A stretch of 64,000 nucleotides of DNA from Olleya sediminilitoris (GCF_016785945.1 NZ_JAEMEF010000001.1:434001-498000); one strand, 5' to 3'. Positions 17,037 to 26,562 are shown, counted from the first letter of the stretch. A program made the numbers and translations. The notes: generated by a model from the sequence alone, not told the origin.

Positions 17037-18140
17037 ATGAACGAAGACCATTTAAAATACACTTTAGCCTTACAACATGTCTCAAAAATAGGTGATACAA
17101 CCGCAAAAAAGCTAATTAAACAATGTGGAAGTGCTGAAGCAGTTTTTAAAGAGAAAAAAGAAAACCTATTAAAAATTGATGGTATTGGTCAAATTATTTT
17201 AAACGAATTATTTCTAACCAATCACCTTGATGCTGCTGAAGATGAGTTGAGATTTATTAAAGATGAAAACATAAAATACCATCATTTTACTGATGATACT
17301 TATCCTCAAAATTTAAAACATTGTATTGATAGTCCAATTTTACTATTTGAAAGCGGAAACATAAATTTAAACAATAAACATATTGTAAGTATTGTAGGAG
17401 CTAGAAAAATAACGACTTCAGGTATTGCTTTTTGTGAGAAATTAGTCGAAGAATTAGCTATTTACAAACCAATTATAGTTTCTGGTTTTGCTTATGGTAC
17501 AGATATTACTGCACACAAAGCAGCAGTAAAAAACAACCTACAAACTATTGGTTGTTTAGCACATGGATTAAATCAAATTTATCCAAAGGTCCATAAAAAA
17601 TATGTTGCTGAGGTTGAAAATAATGGAGGTTTTTTCTCAGATTTTTGGAGTAGTGATAGTTTTGATCGTAATAATTTTTTAAAACGAAACCGTATAATTG
17701 CAGGCATAAGCCAAGCCACTATTGTTATTGAGTCTGCCGAAAAAGGCGGTAGTCTGGTTACAGCAGATATTGCAAATTCATATAACAGAGATGTTTTTGC
17801 TGTTCCTGGTCGAGTTACAGATAGTCAAAGTGTTGGTTGCAATAATTTAATAAAACAACAAAAAGCACATTTACTATCTACACCATTAGATGTACCTTAT
17901 ATTTTAAATTGGCAATTAGAGGATTTGAAAAAACCAGTAGTACAAAAGCAATTATTTGTGCAGCTTGATGATAACGAAAAAACAATTTATAACTTTTTGA
18001 AGCAAAATGACAAGCAATTATTAGACAGTATTGCTATAAATTGCAATATGCCAACTTATAAACTAGCTGGCATATTGCTTAATATGGAATTAAAAGGAGT
18101 GGTTAGACCACTACCTGGAAAATTGTTTGAGGTTATTTAG
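17037..18140 (+). CDS. dprA: DNA-processing protein A
   Basis: 367-residue recombination mediator that loads RecA on incoming single-stranded DNA during natural transformation. N-terminal helix-hairpin-helix-like region (KLIKQCGSAEAVF, KIDGIGQIIL), central extended Rossmann domain (about residues 110-275; SIVGARKITTSG, SGFAYGTDITAHKAA, ESAEKGGSLVTA), and a C-terminal winged-helix domain (about 305-365) as in DprA. Full length. Runs tail-to-tail into trpS with only 8 nt between them. Confidence 0.93.
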   Translation: MNEDHLKYTLALQHVSKIGDTTAKKLIKQCGSAEAVFKEKKENLLKIDGIGQIILNELFLTNHLDAAEDELRFIKDENIKYHHFTDDTYPQNLKHCIDSPILLFESGNINLNNKHIVSIVGARKITTSGIAFCEKLVEELAIYKPIIVSGFAYGTDITAHKAAVKNNLQTIGCLAHGLNQIYPKVHKKYVAEVENNGGFFSDFWSSDSFDRNNFLKRNRIIAGISQATIVIESAEKGGSLVTADIANSYNRDVFAVPGRVTDSQSVGCNNLIKQQKAHLLSTPLDVPYILNWQLEDLKKPVVQKQLFVQLDDNEKTIYNFLKQNDKQLLDSIAINCNMPTYKLAGILLNMELKGVVRPLPGKLFEVI

Positions 18141-18148
18141 ATATTATA

Positions 18149-19117
18149 TTAATATCCAACTTTAGCTCTAACTCTTGCTAATACCTCATTAGCAACTTTT
18201 CTAGCTTTTTCGGCTCCTTTCTCTAAAGCTGCATCAACTTCATCAAGGTTAGCCATGTAATGGTTATAGCGTTCACGTTCGGTTTCAAAAGTAGCTAGGA
18301 TTAATTCAAAAAGCGCTTGTTTAGCATGACCATAACCGTAATTACCGTTTTCGTAATTAGCTTTCATTGTAGCTAGTTGCTCATCATTAGCCAATAATTT
18401 ATATAAAGCAAAACAGTTACATGTAGACCAATCTTTTGGTTCTTCAAGAGGTGTACTATCTGTAGCAATAGACATAATTTGTTTACGTAATTTTTTTTCT
18501 GGTAAAAAAATATTGATCGTATTACCCTTGCTTTTACTCATTTTTGCACCATCAGTTCCAGGAATTAGCATATTGCTTTCTTGAATTTTACCTTGTGGTA
18601 TAACAAAAGTTTCGCCTAATTTGGCATGAAATCTAGAAGCGACATCACGTGTCATTTCAATATGTTGTAATTGGTCTTTTCCAACAGGTATAATATCTGC
18701 GTCATACAATAAAATATCTGCAGCCATTAACATTGGATAAGTAAATAATCCAGCATTAACATCCTCCAAACGGTCTGCTTTATCTTTAAAACTGTGAGCT
18801 AACGTTAAACGTTGATACGGAAAAAAACAGCTTAAATACCATGATAACTCTGTACATTGTGGGATATCACTTTGTCTATAAAACACGGTTTTTTCAATAT
18901 CTAAACCTAATGCAAGCCACGTTGCTGCAGTAGAGTAGGTATTGTTTTTAAGTGTCTCAGCATCTTTGATTTGAGTCAAAGAATGCATGTCTGCAATAAA
19001 TAAAAACGATTCGTTTTTGTCATCATTAGATAACGCAATTGCAGGACGTAATGCTCCCATGATGTTTCCAAAATGTGGTGTTCCTGTACTTTGTATTCCT
19101 GTAAGTATTCTTGACAT
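18149..19117 (-). CDS. trpS: Tryptophanyl-tRNA synthetase
   Basis: 322-residue class I aminoacyl-tRNA synthetase charging tRNA-Trp. The HIGH-equivalent is TPHFGN (residues 13-18) and the ATP-binding KMSKS loop is AKMSKSKGN. Tryptophan-pocket residues lie in the ADMHSLT and TYPMLMAADILLYDAD regions, and VGKDQLQH follows. Standard length. A good TTG-N20-TACCTTTG promoter lies directly upstream on the minus strand. Confidence 0.97.
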   Translation of the reverse strand: MSRILTGIQSTGTPHFGNIMGALRPAIALSNDDKNESFLFIADMHSLTQIKDAETLKNNTYSTAATWLALGLDIEKTVFYRQSDIPQCTELSWYLSCFFPYQRLTLAHSFKDKADRLEDVNAGLFTYPMLMAADILLYDADIIPVGKDQLQHIEMTRDVASRFHAKLGETFVIPQGKIQESNMLIPGTDGAKMSKSKGNTINIFLPEKKLRKQIMSIATDSTPLEEPKDWSTCNCFALYKLLANDEQLATMKANYENGNYGYGHAKQALFELILATFETERERYNHYMANLDEVDAALEKGAEKARKVANEVLARVRAKVGY

Positions 19118-19139
19118 AATAATAAATCTGTTGTAAAAG

Positions 19140-19170
19140 CAAAGGTAATTTTTTTAGTAGAATACCTCAA
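19140..19170 (-). promoter_or_regulatory. trpS promoter
   Basis: On the minus strand: TTG (19168-19170), 20-nt spacer, TACCTTTG (19140-19147), matching the Bacteroidota consensus. The -7 element ends 23 nt before the trpS ATG. Confidence 0.7.
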
Positions 19171-19195
19171 TTAATTTAGTTAGTTTTGACAGATA

Positions 19196-19936
19196 ATGAT
19201 TGTATTTAGATATATTTTTTGGACATTTTACCGTATTTGGTTTTATGTTATGGTTGCTTTACCAATCATAATTTTATTTCCCCTTTTAATTCTTTCTATT
19301 TTAAAAGAATCTTGGTATCCCTATTTTTTTAAATTAGCACGCATTTGGGCTAGATTTATATTAATTGGTATGGGTTTACCAACCAAAACAGAATACCAGC
19401 AAAAACCTGAAGCCAATAAAAGTTACATGTTTATAGCTAATCATACATCTATGATTGACATTATGTTAATGTTAGTTACTGTTAAAAATCCTTTTGTGTT
19501 TGTTGGAAAAGCTGAGTTGTCAAAAATTCCTTTATTTGGTTTTTTCTATAAACGTACTTGTATTTTAGTGGATCGTAGTAGTGCTAAAAGTAGGCAAGCT
19601 GTTTTTTTAAGAGCGCAAAGACGACTTAAACAAGGGTTAAGTATTTGTATTTTTCCTGAAGGATTGGTACCTGAAGAGCATGTGCTTTTGGACCAATTTA
19701 AAGATGGTGCTTTTAGATTAGCTATTAACCATAAAACACCAATTGTGCCTATTACGTTTGCCGATAATAAAAAACGTTTTTCATATACCTTTTTTAGTGG
19801 TGGACCAGGAATTTTAAGAGCTAAAATGCATCAATTTATTCCTACGGAAGGTTTAACTACAGATGATACTAAAGTATTAAACCAACAATCAAGACAAGTT
19901 ATTTTACAGCAATTACAATTATTCAGTATTCAATAA
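19196..19936 (+). CDS. 1-acyl-sn-glycerol-3-phosphate acyltransferase
   Basis: 246-residue membrane-associated acyltransferase of the PlsC family that makes phosphatidic acid from lysophosphatidic acid. The N-terminus carries a membrane segment (about residues 10-40). The catalytic HX4D motif is NHTSMID, and the substrate-binding FPEG motif is IFPEGLVPE. Length is normal. Divergent from trpS. The 155 nt after it, up to the convergent large gene, hold no clear terminator. Confidence 0.9.
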   Translation: MIVFRYIFWTFYRIWFYVMVALPIIILFPLLILSILKESWYPYFFKLARIWARFILIGMGLPTKTEYQQKPEANKSYMFIANHTSMIDIMLMLVTVKNPFVFVGKAELSKIPLFGFFYKRTCILVDRSSAKSRQAVFLRAQRRLKQGLSICIFPEGLVPEEHVLLDQFKDGAFRLAINHKTPIVPITFADNKKRFSYTFFSGGPGILRAKMHQFIPTEGLTTDDTKVLNQQSRQVILQQLQLFSIQ

Positions 19937-20091
19937 ACTTTGTTTCAGAAATCTCTTCAAAAAATACTTTAAATTCTTTTAAAGCAGATTTTATATTAAC
20001 TTTAAGAGAAGAATTACCCCTCCAACAGTGTTTTATTAATAGTAAATACTTGAAGAGCTTTTATTCAATTTCATTAGAATTAATTTAGCGT

Positions 20092-22524
20092 TTAATCTAT
20101 ATTAATTAATTGTGTTTTAGAAATTAACGTGCCAATTTCAGAGGTCCCTTCAACAAATATCTTAAGTTCTTTTTGATAGTAGATTGGGACAGTAATATTG
20201 AGGGAAGAGTTAGCTTCTATAGTTATGTTTGGTTGCCAATAAATTGCACCAAATTCTCTAAAAGTTGAATTTGAAAAAGAAGGATATAGAGGTGAATAAT
20301 ACTCTTTTTCTGTTGTAAAACCTACCGGAAGCTTAAGTTTTGTAAGTCTTGTTTTTTTAGAGTAATATTCGTGAGGTGAAAATGTATATATATGTATAAC
20401 TTGTGCAAAACGACCAGGAACCTTACCATAAAATATCTCTTTTACCATATTTGTGTTTATATTTTCAATTACCCAAATATTAAAAGTTACTTCTTTATCA
20501 TTTAAATAAACTCTAACTAGTGGTCGATTAAATTTATCGTCATCTACATTAGAAACTGATCCAAGTTCTTCAGAGTCTGGTTCGAGTCCTTCAGAGTCTA
20601 ATTCGATACCTTCAGATTCTGAGGAAGAATTTTGTTCATCACGTTTTGTGTCAATTCCTTTAGGTGAAAATCCGTTTCCATCATATTGGTAGCCTTTAAA
20701 GGTTAAAAATTGAATTATAGTTTCACCGGTAGGATTCATTAAATCCTTCATTTTAATATTTCTTAGCATTGTTACACCACCATAAGGTTTATTGTCCAGT
20801 TTTCTTTTATTTCCTGAAAGAATTACTTCATCTAATATTGTTATATCTTTAGATAAATCTCCAAAATTAGATGTCTCTAATTCAATATCCTTGTTAGTTA
20901 TTAAGTAGTTTTTATTGAATGTGTCCTTTAAATAACTATTGCTATATTGCAAGTAGGGTGTTATTTTATATATGTTATCGTTGATTTTTAAACCAAAATC
21001 TACGGTACTATTCTTTTTAATAAATGTGTTTTTTAAAACTAAAGGATTTTGATCGTTACTAATTTCTCTAATTAATTTGTTTGCTTTGGAAAAGATCAAT
21101 ACCGATTGATTAGATTTTATTTTTTTATTAAAAGTTGCTGTAATATCTATACCTGTTTCAAAATCAAAATAACTGTCTGTCGCGTTATTAAAAATATCAT
21201 CCCAATTATATTTGCTCCAACCTTGAGTTAAAAGCAATAAATCTAAATCCTTATAATTATTATTAAAATAGTATTCTGGGTTTTCTATATGTCCTTTCAC
21301 ATAGGGTTTTAATGCTATCTGTGATTTAATGGTATTAGTCGGTTTGTAAGCTTTAGTTTCTATTGGTAAAAAAGAGGCGCTTAAAAAGAGTTTTTCACTA
21401 GAATTGTTTGTTAATGTAGTCGTTATTGAATCACTTTTAATTTTAGAGTTTGATATGTTTAATTGATTTTGAAATTCTTCAAAATCATTAAAGATTAATC
21501 TTTCAATAACTGGGATATTATTTTCATTAAAAATTGTTACGATATTTATTCCTTTAGGGAGTTCATTCTTTTTTAAAATTAAAGTATATGTCTTATCGGT
21601 ATTATTAAAATTAATGTTTTTAAAGCTTCTAGTGTTATGAGTTAGTATCCTATATTTTTTATTTTTAAGCTTTGTTAAAGAGACATCATTTGTCAAAATG
21701 TTTAAAATATAATAATCGTCAATAACATTAGTGTTAAGTGTTATACCTATTAACTCTGGTAAATTAGTTTTTTTGTGTATCACTGTTCCATTAGTTAATG
21801 TTGCTTCAAAAGTGTAAATTTCATTTTCTTTTGTAAAGAAACTTACACTTCCTAAGCCTAAATGATTAGTATTAAATTGGCCAATAACTGTTCCTGACCT
21901 ATTTTTAATTTTTCCTTTAGATATTTTTACCCCTCTATTATTAACATCTTTGATTAATATTCCAATGTTGTTGATTGTATTAGAAATTAGGTGACCACCT
22001 TCTGGGAAAATTTTAAATTCATAGAACTTTTTTTCGTTAATTGAAATTTTATTGTCTCTTTCTCGATCCGATAGGACTGTTATTTTTTGAATGAATGAAT
22101 GATCTTCATTAAAATTTTTCATCCAATTTGTAGAGGCTTTTAGGTAATATGCATTTTTTGTAAATGTAGAATCTATAAGTATATTTCCATGTCCAATACC
22201 GTTTTTAATATGAATTAGGTGTTGTTCTTTTTGTTTTCCATTTTCATCAAAAATAGAAACATAAAGGTTAGAGGTGGTTTTATGGAGTGTATTAGAATTT
22301 TGTTCTGTAACGTAGGCTTGAAACCAAATTTCTTCACCTTTTATGAAGGTAGTCTTATTTAAATGAAGATAAGGTAGTTCTCGGGTGTCTTGAAAATAAT
22401 TTGTATATAAACTGTCTATATTTTGCGCTTTTAATGGTGTTGAAAATAACGTTATTAAAAATAAAGTGATTGATGTTTTTTTTATTAAAAGTTTATTAAC
22501 TAGCTGCAAGAGTATAATGAACAT
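20092..22524 (-). CDS. Large exported protein with MG2-like and TonB-plug-like regions
   Basis: 810 residues with a signal peptide after an unusually long basic N-region (hydrophobic core about residues 17-30, ending PLKAQ). Residues about 50-145 (LHLNKTTFIKGEEIWFQAYV, SNLYVSIFDENGK) match the MG2 beta-sandwich of alpha-2-macroglobulin-like Bacteroidota proteins. QGWSKYNWDDIF near residue 430 is a hallmark of the same group. Residues about 560-720 resemble a TonB-receptor plug (ITILDEVILSG, RPLVRVYLNDKEV), interrupted by an acidic repeat. No barrel is attached. Cell-surface or periplasmic location is likely; function unknown. It follows the ECF operon's terminator. Confidence 0.72.
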   Translation of the reverse strand: MFIILLQLVNKLLIKKTSITLFLITLFSTPLKAQNIDSLYTNYFQDTRELPYLHLNKTTFIKGEEIWFQAYVTEQNSNTLHKTTSNLYVSIFDENGKQKEQHLIHIKNGIGHGNILIDSTFTKNAYYLKASTNWMKNFNEDHSFIQKITVLSDRERDNKISINEKKFYEFKIFPEGGHLISNTINNIGILIKDVNNRGVKISKGKIKNRSGTVIGQFNTNHLGLGSVSFFTKENEIYTFEATLTNGTVIHKKTNLPELIGITLNTNVIDDYYILNILTNDVSLTKLKNKKYRILTHNTRSFKNINFNNTDKTYTLILKKNELPKGINIVTIFNENNIPVIERLIFNDFEEFQNQLNISNSKIKSDSITTTLTNNSSEKLFLSASFLPIETKAYKPTNTIKSQIALKPYVKGHIENPEYYFNNNYKDLDLLLLTQGWSKYNWDDIFNNATDSYFDFETGIDITATFNKKIKSNQSVLIFSKANKLIREISNDQNPLVLKNTFIKKNSTVDFGLKINDNIYKITPYLQYSNSYLKDTFNKNYLITNKDIELETSNFGDLSKDITILDEVILSGNKRKLDNKPYGGVTMLRNIKMKDLMNPTGETIIQFLTFKGYQYDGNGFSPKGIDTKRDEQNSSSESEGIELDSEGLEPDSEELGSVSNVDDDKFNRPLVRVYLNDKEVTFNIWVIENINTNMVKEIFYGKVPGRFAQVIHIYTFSPHEYYSKKTRLTKLKLPVGFTTEKEYYSPLYPSFSNSTFREFGAIYWQPNITIEANSSLNITVPIYYQKELKIFVEGTSEIGTLISKTQLINID
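20571..20621. repeat. 21-bp in-frame tandem repeat within the MG2/plug gene
   Basis: Two full 21-bp units (20571-20591 and 20592-20612) and a partial third, encoding the acidic heptads SEGLEPD and SEGIELD, with a more diverged copy (SEELGSV) next to them. Repeat number may vary between strains. Confidence 0.7.
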
Positions 22525-22572
22525 TATAGCGTTTTATTGTTTGATAATTATTGTTTTGTTATGTAAATATAT

Positions 22573-22604
22573 AAAAAAAAGCTACCCTTGGCACAGAGTA
22601 GCTT
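22573..22604 (-). terminator. Terminator of the sigma/anti-sigma operon
   Basis: On the minus strand: 7-bp stem (22598-22604 with 22579-22585), partly extendable across a mismatch, followed by eight T residues. It lies 36 nt after the end of the anti-sigma gene. Confidence 0.8.
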
Positions 22605-22640
22605 GATATAAAAATCACCTAATAAAAGGTCACTTAAAAA

Positions 22641-24194
22641 TTAAAATTTATAATTTAACCCAGTGTACACACCAATAATGTAAGGGTTAAAGTTTCCAGA
22701 AGTATCACTAAATGCATTGAGTTGATACTTAAAAGTAGGTTCGATATTTAAAATTACAGATTTAGAAAAATTGTAATTTAACCCTAACCCAAAATTAGCA
22801 CTAAAACTTAAATCGTTAATATTGTTGGCTTGTCCAATTTCGGTTTTAAAACCATCATACTCTGACACCAATGCATTATCATCTAGTACAAACGAGCTAA
22901 ACCCACCAATAATATTTAAATTAAATTTTTTATTTATTACAGCATATTCAACCTCTACAGGAATTTCAAAATAAGAAATACGTTGACTTAAAGCTACATT
23001 TTTTAACAGTCCAATATTTGTGGTTTCTAACACAAGATTACTACTACTAATAATGTTCATCGTATGATTGTTAATTGCGTTAAAATTTACGTTACGCATT
23101 TCTTTAGGGTTAGGTATAGTACTTACGTTTTCGTAGACAATAACATTATCTGTATCATAACTTAAATCAAGTCGGTTAACACCAGATCTAAGTGTAAGTT
23201 TATCATTAAGTGCATAGCCAACTTTTACACCATAGCTTGTGTTAATTTCACCAGATTTATTATTAGTATTAAACTCTTCCGCAATGTGAGACCCTTCACC
23301 AAATGTATTATAGTATACAGGAGCTACATTGGCATTAATCTTCCATTTTTTGCTGTTTTCCGTAGTGTCTTTAATGTCCTCTTCCGACACTTCGTTTTTA
23401 GCAATAGCGTCCTCTATGTTTTCTTTATCATTAATGGACTTTTCTTCTGCTGTTTTATTTTCAGCAAGTAGAACGGTGTTGTTAGGTTTATTTTTGTTTT
23501 CAGTTTTATTTACAAAAAATGTATTGACCGTATTAGATTGCTTTTTTATATTGTTTTCTGCAACTGTGTTTCTTTTATCTTTAGAAGAAATCGAGCGATT
23601 TGTGTTAAAGCTATTTTTTTTGTTTTTTATTGAAGCGATACTATTCGACACTTTGTTTTTTGTATAGCTTGTTGCTTTGTTTTTAATTGAAGCTATTGTT
23701 TTTTTAGAGTTGTTTTTATTTACTAAGTTACTGTTGTTAGTGCTTTTTGTTTCAGAAGTAGTTTTGTTAGATACGATATTTGTATTTGTTTTGTTTTTGA
23801 AAGTGTTTGTTACCGTTGATGTTTGACTTGTCTTAGGTGTTGTAACTACAGGTTTTGAGCTAGGTATTAAGACTGATTTATCTTTAGTCTCAGAGTTGGG
23901 TGATTGTGGTGTTAAGTTATTTTTAGTCGGATTATCACCATTTGTATTAACGACATTAGGTGTGTTTAATTGATCTTTAGTATTGAAAATGGTTTGACCT
24001 AAAAACAATAGCAATACAAACGAAGCAGCAACACCTGCAACTTTTAGCCATATAGGTAAAATTAAAACGGTTCTGTCATTGTCTTTTTCTTTTAACTTAG
24101 ATTGAATTTGCTGCCAGTTTTTAGGGTCTGGTTTAGCTTCAAAATCTTTAAATTTTTCTTGAAAAAGACGGTCTATGTTCTTTTTGTTACTCAT
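22641..24194 (-). CDS. Anti-sigma-like inner-membrane protein fused to an outer-membrane beta-barrel
   Basis: 517 residues in three parts. Residues 1-45 are a cytoplasmic segment with FEAKPDPKNWQQIQSKL, like Bacteroidota anti-sigma proteins. A single hydrophobic helix covers about 46-66. Then about 210 residues of low-complexity Asn/Lys/Thr/Ser sequence (with repeated ASIKNK) lead to a C-terminal domain (about 285-517) with alternating beta-strands ending in YTGLNYKF, the terminal aromatic of outer-membrane barrels. It overlaps the sigma factor gene by one base. One polypeptide may therefore cross both membranes. No enzymatic motif seen. Confidence 0.8.
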   Translation of the reverse strand: MSNKKNIDRLFQEKFKDFEAKPDPKNWQQIQSKLKEKDNDRTVLILPIWLKVAGVAASFVLLLFLGQTIFNTKDQLNTPNVVNTNGDNPTKNNLTPQSPNSETKDKSVLIPSSKPVVTTPKTSQTSTVTNTFKNKTNTNIVSNKTTSETKSTNNSNLVNKNNSKKTIASIKNKATSYTKNKVSNSIASIKNKKNSFNTNRSISSKDKRNTVAENNIKKQSNTVNTFFVNKTENKNKPNNTVLLAENKTAEEKSINDKENIEDAIAKNEVSEEDIKDTTENSKKWKINANVAPVYYNTFGEGSHIAEEFNTNNKSGEINTSYGVKVGYALNDKLTLRSGVNRLDLSYDTDNVIVYENVSTIPNPKEMRNVNFNAINNHTMNIISSSNLVLETTNIGLLKNVALSQRISYFEIPVEVEYAVINKKFNLNIIGGFSSFVLDDNALVSEYDGFKTEIGQANNINDLSFSANFGLGLNYNFSKSVILNIEPTFKYQLNAFSDTSGNFNPYIIGVYTGLNYKF

Positions 24195-24736
24195 TATAAT
24201 GATTGAGCGTTTAAACTCTTTTTATAGTCTAATATTTTTTCTTTTAACAATTTTCTTGCTCTAGCTAAATTAGATTTTGTTGTTCCTGTTGTAATAGCTA
24301 ATGCTTGGGCTATTTCTTTGTGAGAGTAGCCATCTAGTGCGTAAAGGTTAAATACCAATCGGTATCTATCTGGTAACTCTTGTATGCATTGCAATAAAAA
24401 ATCGATGTCAACTTCGTCATCATCAATTTCTATTGTGTCATCTATTAAAGCATCTTCGTTTACAATGTCAAATACCTTTTGATTTCTGTAACGTTGTAAG
24501 GCAATATTTATGGTGATTCGTTTTAACCAACCTTCAAAACTGCCTTTGTTTTTATATTGCTTTATTTTGTCAAATATGGTTAAAAAAGCATCTTGTAAAT
24601 TATCTTCAGCTTCGGCATAACTTCTTGAATACTTCAAGCTTACTGAGAATAACTTGCTTGAAAAAAGCTGATATAACTCACTTTGGGCTTTGGTATCATT
24701 AGATTTACATTTATGTATGAGTTGGTCTAAACTCAA
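24194..24736 (-). CDS. ECF-type RNA polymerase sigma factor
   Basis: 180 residues. Sigma region 2 (about 22-90) includes SYAEAEDNLQDAFLTIFDKI and FEGWLKRITINIALQRYRN; region 4 (about 115-172) includes LQELPDRYRLVFNLYALDGY and HKEIAQALAITTGTTKSNLA, the -35-binding helix-turn-helix. Typical ECF length. Its stop overlaps the start of the anti-sigma/barrel gene by one base, so the pair is co-translated. A lipoprotein gene lies 31 nt upstream in the same operon. Confidence 0.93.
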   Translation of the reverse strand: MSLDQLIHKCKSNDTKAQSELYQLFSSKLFSVSLKYSRSYAEAEDNLQDAFLTIFDKIKQYKNKGSFEGWLKRITINIALQRYRNQKVFDIVNEDALIDDTIEIDDDEVDIDFLLQCIQELPDRYRLVFNLYALDGYSHKEIAQALAITTGTTKSNLARARKLLKEKILDYKKSLNAQSL

Positions 24737-24767
24737 TTTATATAAAGGTATTAATTAATGAAAATGC

Positions 24768-25190
24768 TTAGTCAACAACTTCAATTTCATAGGTCATATA
24801 CGTCCCATCAGTTCCTGTGTTTACTGCTGGTTCGTCCTCTCTTAAAAATTTAAATACATGTACTCCAGTTTCTGAAGCAGTAAAATTAAAAGAAGCTTCC
24901 ACTTCTTCATCAAGTATGCTACAGTTGTCGGTTGTAATTACCGAGTTTAAAATAGCTATTTTACTGGTGTTACCTTCTACATCATAAAAAATATCTTGAA
25001 AAAAATAACAACTTGTAGGTCTAATATATGTTAAATCTATTTGGTAGGTTTGTCCAACTTGGAAATACTCTGGCATGGTCACACTTTCAATAGGTAAGAC
25101 TTCTACATAAGCAGTTAAGTTTGGGTTGCTATCATCAAGACTACAAGATAAATTTAACAGTATAAGTAAGCCAAAAAATATTTTTTTCAT
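24768..25190 (-). CDS. Small lipoprotein upstream of the ECF sigma factor
   Basis: 140 residues. Signal MKKIFFGLLILLNLSCS gives a lipobox (LNLSC, Cys16 lipidated). The mature part is acidic and beta-rich, with TYIRPTSCYFFQDIFYD and TTDNCSILDEE containing two cysteines that might pair. The end (TGVHVFKFLRED, TYEIEV) resembles a small immunoglobulin-like fold. No family recognised. First gene of the lipoprotein-sigma-anti-sigma operon, so a role as an extracytoplasmic sensor or a target of the sigma factor is possible but unproven. Confidence 0.75.
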   Translation of the reverse strand: MKKIFFGLLILLNLSCSLDDSNPNLTAYVEVLPIESVTMPEYFQVGQTYQIDLTYIRPTSCYFFQDIFYDVEGNTSKIAILNSVITTDNCSILDEEVEASFNFTASETGVHVFKFLREDEPAVNTGTDGTYMTYEIEVVD

Positions 25191-25257
25191 TTTTAAAATA
25201 AACTATAGTTTTTTTAATAGATGCAGATTTTGACAAAAGGTTGCGTCTTAAACCAAA

Positions 25258-25282
25258 AAAATCCCGATATAATCGGGATTTT
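25258..25282 (-). terminator. recA terminator
   Basis: 11-bp stem (25258-25268 with 25272-25282), GC-rich core CCCGAT/ATCGGG, loop ATA, U-run on the minus strand; starts 5 nt past the recA stop. Confidence 0.9.
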
Positions 25283-25286
25283 AATA

Positions 25287-26291
25287 TTAAACGCTTTCTT
25301 TAATAGCTGTTTTAATTTTTTGTTCCAGCTCATCAAATAGTTCTGGATTATCTTTTATAATTAGTTTTACAGCATCACGACCTTGTCCTAATTTTGTGTC
25401 TTGATAACTAAACCAAGATCCACTTTTCTTAACAATTTCTTTTTCTACTGCCACATCTAATATTTCACCTACTTTACTAACACCTTCACCATACATGATA
25501 TCAAACTCAGCCATTCTAAAAGGAGGTGCAACTTTGTTTTTCACCACTTTTACTCTGGTTTTGTTACCTAAAACAGATCCATTACTGTCTTTTATTTGTG
25601 TAGATCGTCTTATATCTAACCTAACAGAAGCGTAAAATTTTAATGCATTTCCTCCAGTTGTTGTTTCTGGGTTACCAAACATGACACCAATTTTTTCACG
25701 TAATTGGTTAATAAATATTACTGTACAATTAGTTTTGCTAATAGAGGCTGTTAATTTTCTTAAAGCTTGTGACATTAATCTAGCGTGTAATCCCATTTTA
25801 GAATCTCCCATTTCTCCTTCAATTTCACTTTTAGGAGTTAATGCTGCTACAGAATCCACAACAACTATATCAATAGCACCAGATCTAATTAAATTATCAG
25901 CAATTTCTAAAGCTTGCTCACCATTATCTGGTTGAGATATAATAAGGTTGTCAATATCAACACCTAATTTTTCAGCATAAAATCTATCAAAAGCATGTTC
26001 TGCATCAATAAAAGCTGCAATACCACCTGCTTTTTGCGCCTCTGCAATAGCGTGAAGCGTTAAAGTTGTTTTACCAGAAGATTCTGGTCCATAAATCTCT
26101 ACGACTCTACCTCTAGGGTATCCACCAACACCTAAAGCGATATCTAAACCTAAAGATCCAGAAGGGATAGCTTCTACATCAACAACTGCAGCATCACTCA
26201 TTTTCATTACGGTTCCTTTACCATAAGCTTTATCTAGCTTATCTAGTGTTAATTGCAGTGCTTTAAGTTTAGCGTCTTTTTCTTTACTCAT
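25287..26291 (-). CDS. recA: Recombinase A
   Basis: 334-residue DNA-strand exchange ATPase that also triggers LexA-type self-cleavage. P-loop GPESSGKT at residues 68-75, Walker [15 protein letters not shown], loop L1/L2 region with MSQALRKL and [20 protein letters not shown]. Length and N-terminus ([20 protein letters not shown]) are canonical; the C-terminal tail is short. Single-gene unit with its own terminator. No obvious promoter or SOS box identified upstream. Confidence 0.98.
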   Translation of the reverse strand: MSKEKDAKLKALQLTLDKLDKAYGKGTVMKMSDAAVVDVEAIPSGSLGLDIALGVGGYPRGRVVEIYGPESSGKTTLTLHAIAEAQKAGGIAAFIDAEHAFDRFYAEKLGVDIDNLIISQPDNGEQALEIADNLIRSGAIDIVVVDSVAALTPKSEIEGEMGDSKMGLHARLMSQALRKLTASISKTNCTVIFINQLREKIGVMFGNPETTTGGNALKFYASVRLDIRRSTQIKDSNGSVLGNKTRVKVVKNKVAPPFRMAEFDIMYGEGVSKVGEILDVAVEKEIVKKSGSWFSYQDTKLGQGRDAVKLIIKDNPELFDELEQKIKTAIKESV

Positions 26292-26469
26292 ACGTCAATT
26301 TTTATTAAAATAATTCTATGCTAAAATACTACTTTTTTAAATAATTTTAATTTTCTCACGCAACCTTTTTAAAGTTTTTGCATCTACTTATTGAAGTGGA
26401 AAAGATAAGCTATGAAAAAGAAAATTTAATCTGCTTTTTGAAATGTTTAATCCTTTTAAAATTAAAGGT

Positions 26470-26562
26470 ATGAAATATTTAAAAAAAATAGTGTTTATTA
26501 AATCATTAGGCGTTTCAGTTACTGTTTTACTCAATAGTAGCTGTAAAGCCGATGGAGGTTAA
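26470..26562 (+). CDS. Possible small lipoprotein-like ORF (30 residues)
   Basis: ATG at 26470 to TAA at 26560-26562. The product starts MKYLKKI, has a hydrophobic stretch VSVTVLLNSSC ending in a lipobox-like Cys25, and ends KADGG. A terminator 54 nt downstream supports a transcript here. There is a lysine inside the hydrophobic segment and no consensus promoter upstream, so it could also be the remnant of a longer gene or a chance frame. Confidence 0.35.
   Translation: MKYLKKIVFIKSLGVSVTVLLNSSCKADGG

Noticed and set aside
23286-23667. Two overlapping hydrophobic frames on the plus strand opposite the anti-sigma/barrel gene
   Set aside because: They arise from reading the Asn/Lys-rich linker on the other strand, which yields Phe/Val/Leu-rich nonsense.
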